Below are positions 37,301 through 47,300 of a stretch of 64,000 bases of DNA, piece after piece (position 1 is the first letter of the stretch; every line of letters starts with the position of its first letter). The stretch comes from Micromussa lordhowensis (taxonomy: Eukaryota > Cnidaria > Anthozoa > Scleractinia > Lobophylliidae). The translations under genes and the position numbers were made by a program. The stretch is taken from contig OZ026606.1 in the NCBI GenBank assembly GCA_964020085.1, positions 4,917,423 through 4,981,422 on the forward strand, given 5' to 3'. Below the pieces are notes generated by a model. That model was given only the letters and a program-made list of their open reading frames with translations, was not told the DNA's origin and did no database searches.

Positions 37301-40300
37301 TTCTTCATGTACCTTTTTAGCATTAGCTGCATCTGAAATAATGATTTTCAGAATTGGAAGTACATATGCTAAATTTCCTGTCACAGTGACATAGATAATA
37401 TCTAGAAAGTTATTACTTAATATTTAATTACGTGGTATGGAAGATGAAAATAAAGCAAGAGATTTCTTTAATTTATCATTTGTTCACAACTTTTTAGTCC
37501 TTAATTGGCAACTGTGTTTCCTTCAAAGATATCAATAAAATATATTTTGACCCTTCTTTTATCTCACAGGAGTCCATCTCAGGACTCTCAGCTGATATAT
37601 CGACATCCACACCTGTCTGTCCTGTGGTTGTCGGGACTCCCAAGACTGTGAGCGAATGGCTAAAACAAGTTCAACAGAAATCACCTCAGAAGAGTGAACA
37701 AGAGCTGTCTCCTGATGCAAAGGGTGTTGGCATGAACTGCGATTCTGCTAAAAAGAAACGAAAGTTCATCAGGTAACATAAAAGCATTATACATCTGCTG
37801 AAGGCTCACTACAAAAATGAAATGATCCCAAACAGGTCTAGATATTGGAAAAAAATTTAAATAAACAAATAGTTACTCAATAACTTTTTAATTATTACTT
37901 GTGTGTCTTGTTGACTTTGATAACCCTTTATAGATAACTCTGATCCATAGAGATGTCTATTTTACTCGGTATCAATGCATGGCACTGCAATATGACCCAC
38001 CATTTCTCTTTTGTACAAAGTACTTCAGTTCTTAGTAATTAAGTACTAATATCAATTACTAGTTATCTTGTTATCTTGTTGTGTGTATCTTTTTGTGTCA
38101 CAGGTCTGGCCTAGCAGAACAACTACAGCATGTCATCTCAAGAGATAAGTCAGAAAAGGCATTTTGGAATCACAGAGTAACAGACGCCGAAAAGAAACAG
38201 ACATGTAAGGACACTGATCAGTCTATTTTACTCTGTACTTACACATAGGAGTGCATAGACACACCCGCCTCCACGTGTGTACTTGAGAAATATAACAATG
38301 AGAAAGACTCTTTTGCTGTTTTTTTTTAAATCACAGTGGATGATGATAATGATGTTACATGTATGTCCTGAATTGTAGTTCTTGTTGTCTAACTTCACTG
38401 TGTATAGTACAAATGATACACAAAATGGTTCCCGTGTTTTTGTGGTATATTCGTACAGAAGACCAATTTAATGGCAGTTTATTTATGACTGTTATTCATT
38501 CTGTACACACTGTTATTCATTCTGTACAAAATACAGAAGTTGGGGTTCTGAAAAGGGGTATATTTAGGAAAATAGATCTTTTACCGCCCTTTGAACAACC
38601 CGGCCCAACAAAATCAACACACTAGCACAGTAAATACAAGCTACCTGGTGGCTCTTGATTCAGGCTTTGTACGACTGGGGGTGGGGCTTTGACCTCCAGC
38701 AACACCCCTTTGCAGATTCCTGTGCATAAACTTCCAAACTTTGATTTTTGAATCTCTCCTCTTGTCTAGGTCCACCCTTGCAGAAGGAAGGATCTCTAGT
38801 TGTCCAGATCTTATCTGACCAGTTGCAGGGCGCTGTTCATCTCACACAATGTGTGTTGCATAGTGACGAGATGAATCCCGACCCTCAGAAGACTGTTTTT
38901 GTCTTGTTCAATTGTGATACTTGGAAACAATTAGCATTGCAAATTGGAGCTCTAGTGAATATCCATCCTCCATGGTATGGTATCTATTTCCAGTCTTAAT
39001 ATTATTGTAAACATGCGTCCATAAACTAACAAAAGTATTAAAGATGTTTTTGAAAGGTGTAATTTGTTTTGAACTATTGATTGGTCAATCAGCTATGGGT
39101 TATTGTGCCGGTCAACCCCTTGGAAAATCGCGCGTCTTCTGAATTATTATATAAAAGCAATAGACCACAAGTTTCTATGGGTTTTAGGCTGATAAACCAC
39201 TTGGGATGTTGGTAGAACACTTGAAGAATTCGTAAACCACTCGCCTGCGGCTCGTGATTTACAAATTCTTCTCGTGTTCTACCAACATCCCGCGTGGTTT
39301 ATCAGCCTATAACCCATAGAAACTTGTGGTCTATTGCTTAAATACTCCACAGTATTCCATAGTATTTTACATTTGTGTTGTGTGACTTCATCTCCATGTA
39401 TTGTAAGCCAATTCCAGTAGCTGTTTTTTTCTTTTTATCTTTATTCATTTGACAGGCAGAAACTGGATATAGCTGGCTGTCCATGGCCTGTTCTTTTGTG
39501 TACCTACTTCTGTGAGAAACATCAAACAATTGCAGATCAGTCAGTTGAAGTGCTCCCTCAGTCTGTCAGAGGTTATAACGCTGCTGTTATAGTACTGTTA
39601 TTAGTATTTGTCAATCTTCAGTGAGTCAGAGTGGAGCACCACCACAGTATATGATTCAGTTGCCCGAGCAAGCAGAATTTCCTTCATTCTTTTCATGCTC
39701 ACTTGCTTTCTGCTAACTACGTTGTGATTTCAAAACGAAAAAGTAAACTTACTTAACCACGTAACTGCCCCGGGCAATAAAAGGTTAAGAGTTGCTTATT
39801 CAAAGGGCATGCCAGAATTGAGCTTCTCCTCTAGCCCTGATTGTACAAGAGGTAATTAAATCAATCTATTCTGTATGTTCTCAGCATACAAGATAACTTA
39901 ACAGTGGGCTTAAGCTCAGTACAGTTGGAAGGAAGCCGTTAACATACTAAAGAAAATTGCGAAACAACTTTTATTTATTTATGTAGGCTTTTTGTTTAAA
40001 GGAAGCTATTTACAACGAGTAGATGAGCTGGGAGTACATTGCCAGCTTGAGACAGGGAGAGAGATTTGAACTTGGGTCCTCCAGTCCAGCAACATAACTA
40101 CCAGGCCACACCTCTTCCTTAATTTATAGAGATAAATAAGACCTGACTACTGAGTACAAGTAACACAATGTTATTCTTTCCTTTCCCAATCTAGCTGGGT
40201 TATTTATTCCATTCATGAATACGTCACCTTCATCATCAAGTCTAGTGCAATCACCACGCAAGGTAAGCCTAAAGATATGGCAGATTAAAGCCGTTATGAT

Positions 40301-41292
40301 TCCAGTAATATCCATATCTTATTTCTTTTGTTTTCAAAACATGATGATGACGATGTACAAAGTTGTGTGCAAAGTTGTGTCCAGTACGGTGGAACTATTA
40401 TTAACATTTTTTTTAACTTGACAGGGATTTAAACCTTCAAAGTTACTCTTTGGTGATGCTGAAGATGAACATAAGGATCAGAAGAGGACAGCACTATCCG
40501 CGTCATTAACTACAGTACAGCAAGACAGGCCAGTGGACTGCAAGCCTCAGGCATCCATCTTGACTGCAATAGAGTCCCGTGGTGGCTTTTGTGGCGCGCT
40601 GGTCACTTTCCAGTGTATGGTTCAGAGAGTTTACTGTAAAAAAGCTAAAGTCTCTAAGGACAAGACAACAAATTACAGGTTTTAAAGTACAAACTCGTCA
40701 AGTTTAACATAGAGATTGATATTGCAGAAATTTCCTTTTCCTCACAAACGTCTGCCCTTGTGTTGTAAATTCATTGGTTAATGTTGTATGTTTCGGTATG
40801 TTTTATCTCAGGTGCTCTCTGTTAACTCAAGATCTCAAATCAGTAGCCAAATCAGCAAATAAGAACGCTGATGAGGAAATAAGGTGATTCAAGTGACAAC
40901 TAGTATTATTGGGAAAGATATGCGAGATCTTTCAGAAGGACATTTTTCTCAACTATTATTGGCATGACATTCCTTTGTCTATATGACGTAAAAAGCTAAG
41001 TAGAAAACTATTTAAAAGAGCACATTATCAGTATTATTTAGTACAGTACTAATTACTGCAATATTAACTAACAATCGAGAGATCTACTTTTTGTATTTAC
41101 CCTTTCCTTTCATGTATTAAGTTTCTTTTTTTATCCCAAAATTAATGTGATTTATTATCCAACTCTGCTTCGTAGAGTACAAATATCGCGCGAAACGAGT
41201 ACAAATATCACACGATATTTGTACTCGTCTCATTCCTCCCGGCCGCGTGAAGTTCAAAACCTTGGCAAGTCAGAATTTTGGGAAAAGAAATC

Positions 41293-41324
<32 letters not shown>

Positions 41325-44300
41325 GTGTGTAGTATCGCTGTATATTTTTACTCGTTGTTTGTATTTTGACTCGCCCTACGGGCTCGTCAAAATACCGCAC
41401 AACTCGTAAAAATATACAGCGATACTACACACCAAAACGTCTAATAAGATATATTTATTCAACTTTATCTTAACTTACTAACTATTCTCAATGGTCGCTC
41501 GTGCTATTACAGCCTATAATCTCGTGCCTATCTCTTTCTAGGGTATTAATTCCAGCGTGTGTTTAGTTATCCCCTTTGGGAATAGCTTTCTATATATAAA
41601 TAAACACGTGTAAAGGTGAATTTGTCCAGTTTAGCAGCAAGCGCGGGAAAGATCGATTCTTGCGGAAACGAACCCCCTCTCATTAGGGGCGGGGGGAAGG
41701 GGTTTGGCTTGTCACTCGTTTTTCTGTAGTGGCTCGGTTTATTTCCCCTCCCTTCCCCCCCCCCCCCCTCATATTTTAAACTCATCTTTGGTCTACTCTT
41801 TTCGCCTCCGAAATAAGGACTCGCATGTCCCTTAGTCCTTAGGCCTTTATTAAGCGAGCGCCCACTGGGAATAGATTACTATATTTCTTGCCCTTCTCCT
41901 TTTCAGTCTTCTCACTGTAATTGATACAGACTGTTGTAGCTCAGTATGAAATGGAAGAATCATATAAATATAGACATTAATAAATAAATTGATCAGTTAA
42001 TAGATAGATAAAGAAATAAGTAAATAAACAAGCAAATAAAGACAAACCTTAAATTAATGAATAAAAATGACTTTGCAAATCTTGTTACACGATTGGCGTG
42101 TGTTATTGACTGCTTTTTTAGGTGGGCGCTCTTGGTTCAGGATATGTATGGCATGTGTGCTGAAATTCAGGTTCCTCAAATGTATCAAGACTCTCATGAC
42201 TGGTCAGTTAGCATTTGTTGGTTTTAATTACACTTAGTGTTCTGTTCCTTTAAGGCTAGTGATCATCTGGCAACCAACCATATGATCACTATGACAGGGT
42301 ATGAGTTTTGAGATTCTCGATCCTCGATCCTTAAATATTCTCGATTCTCAACAATAAAGCCACTACGCGCGCTCTCATTGATCGATAGGTGTGTTTAGAT
42401 GAGAGTATGTAAACACGGTTGTGACGTTTTAGATTCGCGCGTATTTTTTGAGGATCATTTTATAAAAGCAATAGAGCACTTTTTCCGTGTTTATATAGCC
42501 TGATCTAAACACGAGGAGGGTTGGGAGAATTCTCTAGAGTTATGCAACCCCTCGACTACGTCTCGGGTTTGCATAACTGTCTAGAATTCTCCCAACCCTC
42601 CTCGTGTTTAGATGCGGCTATGTAAACACGGAAAAAGTGCTCTATTGCTTAATCCTTAAATAGGGCATCATTTAAGCCCCTGTTGGCATTGTGTTCCAGG
42701 TGTGATCCTTAGATAGGGTCAGCGTAAATGCCCAGCTAAACGAAACGCAAATTGTATGCTTGATGTTTAACTTCCAGTGTTAGAGAAACGAAATAAAGTT
42801 GACCCTCACGCCGTTCTAATTCTACGTTATTGTTGTTTCCTTAAATAGGGTGTAATTTTCCGGGTTTGTGCGTTGAATAGGGTATCAATTTGCGTTTGCT
42901 TCATCCTTAAACAGGGTCAGGGTTTAAGATCCTTCGCAGCACATACCTATCCGAAATCTACGGGACTACCTCCCCCGGGCTAAAACTGTTTAACAACACC
43001 ACTTTAGTCAATACATGGTAAAGAATACATCAGTGTGATGCGTAAATGAATCAGTTAATCGCGGCGGGTCGTTCAGTTCATTGCTTTTTCTTTACCTCAG
43101 TACTTGACTTAACCCTTTAAGCCCGGTAGGAATATTGTATTTTTCTGAAATGATAATTGTAGATCAAAGACCACAACTAATAGACTGTATGATTGAAAAT
43201 TATTGTCTTGGGTATGTCACAAATCGCCACAACAGACGTACAGAATGCCACACATTGGATTGAAGAACGATCAAAGTCCTAAAAGAAAAACTTTTCAAAA
43301 TTTCTTATTCCATGTATATATTGGGTAAGCGCCTAAACAATAACTTAAGTTCTAAATGGTGAAAATTTTTGGGGATATAAATTAGCCAATGTAGATAGTA
43401 TAACGATTGTTTGACAGGTTTGTAATAATTGTTTCCTGTAAGCAGTATTTGGATTCCCTGTAGCTGTGGTAAAAAGTCAAAGATTAGAAAGTTTTTAAAC
43501 GTTTAAAAATGTTACTGGTGTTCCCGTTGTTTGTTCTGCAGGCATTCTTGCTTAGTGAAAGGTGAAGGAAAAGTATATACATTTTCACATGTGAGAGTTA
43601 TTCAGCGGACTAACAGAATGAGGTACATCACAAACACACAATTCTGCTTTGAAACTCAGATTCAACACAAAGCATGCAAGAGTACTGACAAAATTACTTT
43701 TAACTTGCTGAAGCAAGCTGACGGTAATATCGGGCTCGTGGTTATTGCTTGTTTAGTTTAGATTATTTTATTTTACTTCGTTTGCGTTTTAGTTTCCTTT
43801 GTCACGTTAGCATTACCACAGTTTAAACAAAAGGCGAAGAAAACAAATTATGAAATTTGAAGGCCCAAACCGTTTCGTTAATAGCTATTAGCTAATAATT
43901 TGTCCACAACATTACTATTTTGTAGATCAGCGGGATTATTCAGCCTTATACAGTCAGTGTGGTGTTCAAATGGTCATGATACAGTCAGTTGTGATAACGG
44001 AAGCAGCCAGATTGCAACTCAAGAGGTACAACAGAATGGTACAACAACTCCGTTTAGGACCAGTTACCTTTCAGTTTTTAGCCAAGTGCTTAAGTAAATT
44101 ATTTCTGTCACAATTTCATTGTCTGGTCAAGTCAAATGCCGGGCGTTTTTTTTTTTGTCACACAAGTCCGAGGGCATCTGATCGAGAAAAATGTCCGCGA
44201 CGCTCAAAATGAAGTCCATGAAGGACTTTGAGAAAGTCTATATAGTCTTTTATGATTAGTCTGTCTTCTTGTTTAACCGACAGTTTCCATTGTGATCGCT

Positions 44301-47300
44301 AAGATAACTTTGCAGCAATTATGAACGAATCTCTGTAGCAGTAATGTCCATGATTTGTTCTATTGTCAATTGCCAGAGTGCAAGTCAAATCTCCAGCATC
44401 ACCTCTCCTGCAAACTTCTGTTATGTGCTGGCACTGCAAGAGTCAAGTCGTGTATCACTCTGTCAGGACGTTCGCGTTAGCTGTGAAGGTAAGAAAACGT
44501 CATAATCGCTTTGATTTAGAGCAGGAGGCTGATGCACGTTGGGAAAATTTTATTGCGGGCGACCAGGGGAGCCCGCAATCCTAATCTCAACATTGGTTTC
44601 AAACGCATGCGCGGCAGTTATATAGCCTTGCAGTGACTCGAATTTAGCAAAAAAAGTCGTCCTTCCAAATATTTGTCCTTAGGGACACTAAGAACCAATG
44701 AAATGAAAGGACGTAATTTTAGCACAGGCGCTTTGACCACGCGAGACAAACACGAAGCAGCAGTAATTTGAGCACAGGCGTTCTGACCGCTAGAAACCAA
44801 CACCAAGCAGAAGACAATTCTCACCAAAGCATAGCTGTTTCACCTTCCATAGTCAATGATCTTTAATGTAGTTGAAGGGCTCAAATAATATGTAAATTTA
44901 GCCTTCTTGAAACTAAGAATGTCAAGAATCACGTGCAGTTCATGCAGAAGTGGCGGTCCAGGTCGCGGTCCATAAATTGGAATGCACACAACACAATTTT
45001 ATCACGTGGACGACGTCTATTTCGTCGCAGAATCACGTGCAGCTCTTGCATAGCTGGCGCGCCGTCCAATCAAAATCGAGCGTGTGAACTTGTGATCGGA
45101 ACGTTTCCTGTCCGTGTCTGTTGTTGTCATTTTGTCAAACCCAACACAAAATAGAACTAGTGTATAATCAAACTGGTGTTACTGTTTCACAACGTCAGTA
45201 AAACCACTCTTAGGTCCCTTTGTCTCGTTTATGGGAAAACAATCACCCACACTATGCAACCCTTTATTGCCCTGCAAATATAAATGCCCAAAATGGAAAA
45301 AGAACACAACGCCACTGTTTTACAATGAATTCGTTAACCTCAGTGAAACAAATCATGCATAGCCCTCGCCCGCACTTCCTAACCTGTGGTTATTACTAGT
45401 ATGAATAACTAATTTTGAATAGCGTAAAACAAAGAAAAGGTTGCTGTTTTACAGAGAGGCATAAATCATTAGAATGTGGTGGGTTGCCATTGTTGCTAAG
45501 CAGCTTATTCTTTGCAGGTTTTCTGTACAAACCTCGCGTGTTCAAAACACTGTTGGATTTTCGTCATCACAAAGACATTGAGCCCCAGCGCATCAGCACG
45601 TCATGCAAGTTGTTGTATTGCCGTCTCACTGGGTCATCAGCTGATTCCTCTTTCGAACTGTTTATTACTGATTCGTCATTACAAAATGTACCGGAGTCTA
45701 AAGGAAGGTCGCATGACTTACTGCGTTATGTCAAAATAGTTGGGAAGACTTGGCATGTACTGCCTCCAGAGCTTAGAGAAATGCAAACAAACTGTGGACT
45801 GATTCTATCAGCAAAACACTTGCTCTTAAAAGTTCAAGGTACACTTGGAGTTGGGTGTGTTTTATCATTATGTGTGGTTGAGCCGCACGGCATTATGTCG
45901 GTTATGTAAACATCATTAAAAAGATTACGTTAGGATGTTCACACTGAAAACATAGCTACCTAACGTCCTTCTTATATCATAATGTTTATGTAGTTATGTC
46001 GCTAGTATGAACTAGACTTAACAGTCAACGCTAAATGTCGTGTGTTATTTGCCAATCATACTCAGGTTTTACGGGTTTCCTGTGTCATATTCAGTGGTAT
46101 ATTTGCGGTTTCTAGATACATTTGGCCTTGGTTCATACGTTCCGTTTTATTTTAATTACTTTCTTATGACAAGCTCGAAGAAATTTTGTTGGAGCTGTCA
46201 GAGTGCAGTAAGTCGTCGTCATCTACACACAACTTGGTATTGGATCAACTACATAGAGAAACTTGATTAATTGATATCAACATTTTTACACTGAAGAAAC
46301 ATCACCCTTCTCCTATACTTCTTTTACAGCATCCAATGAGCTTGTTGCTGATACTTATTCTGTTATAAGAATAGCTGTTCCACAATTTGCTGCAGTCACA
46401 CCCAGTCTGGTACGCAGTGCATCATTATACGTTATGATTTTATCTTGTATCTTGTTGTATCTTTGTATGATGTCGGTTTTGCCATTTATTCTTTTACTTT
46501 TCTCTTAGTAGTTTTGAATTTTCCGATCCCGCCATTACACTTCTTTGACACTTCTTGGTTCAAGCGGCTGAATTGTTACAGAATATAGAAAACGTCCCGC
46601 ATTACTTTACAACGAGATGACAGCTTGTTAACTTTACAAAGTACGTTTTGTCTTAAATGCTTTCTTTTTTTCCTCCCAGTTTCATGAAGACACACAACAG
46701 GACATTTATGACAGTCTAACAAGTTTAGAACCAACCTCCCCTCCTTCCCTATCACTTCATTCAAGTCCTGGTTACATTTACCTTATTGAAGGTAAGTCTG
46801 TTCTGTTTTAGATGAAAGATCCAACCACCCACCCACCCACCAAACGGACAACTTTGTGTTGCAACCCGTCATCGTGAATTCCTGCGGTGACGTCATCCCA
46901 CAGAGATTTCATTTGCTGTCTGAGCTGCAAGCGAAATAAACAATAAGGAATCCTTTATTGCAGGTGTTGTGACTGGAGTGGATGAAGAATCCGCCTGTTG
47001 TTGGTTGGTGTGCGACACGTGTGAGAATCGCGATATAAGCACACTTACAAGTGGAGAAAAGTATGTTTCGTGCATTAATTATCATGTTTAGTGCATTAAT
47101 TAAACTTATATCTAAGCAAGTACGCTTCATTGATCACATTTGCTTTAGTTTGCAGTTTTTCTGCTCATCTTGTAACCATGCTGTGGAATCACCGCAAACC
47201 AGAACTCACCTCGCTGTGTTTGTCAAAGTCAGGAGTTTTCCAGATGCACAGGTCAAAGTATCGGTGAGCTGAAGGATACAAAGCACTTAATGTGAATCTA

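Noticed and set aside
45415..45517. Open frame extending SPIDR exon 18 upstream
   Set aside because: The acceptor TTCTTTGCAG at 45517 and the phase of exon 17 place the exon start at 45518; the upstream part is intron.
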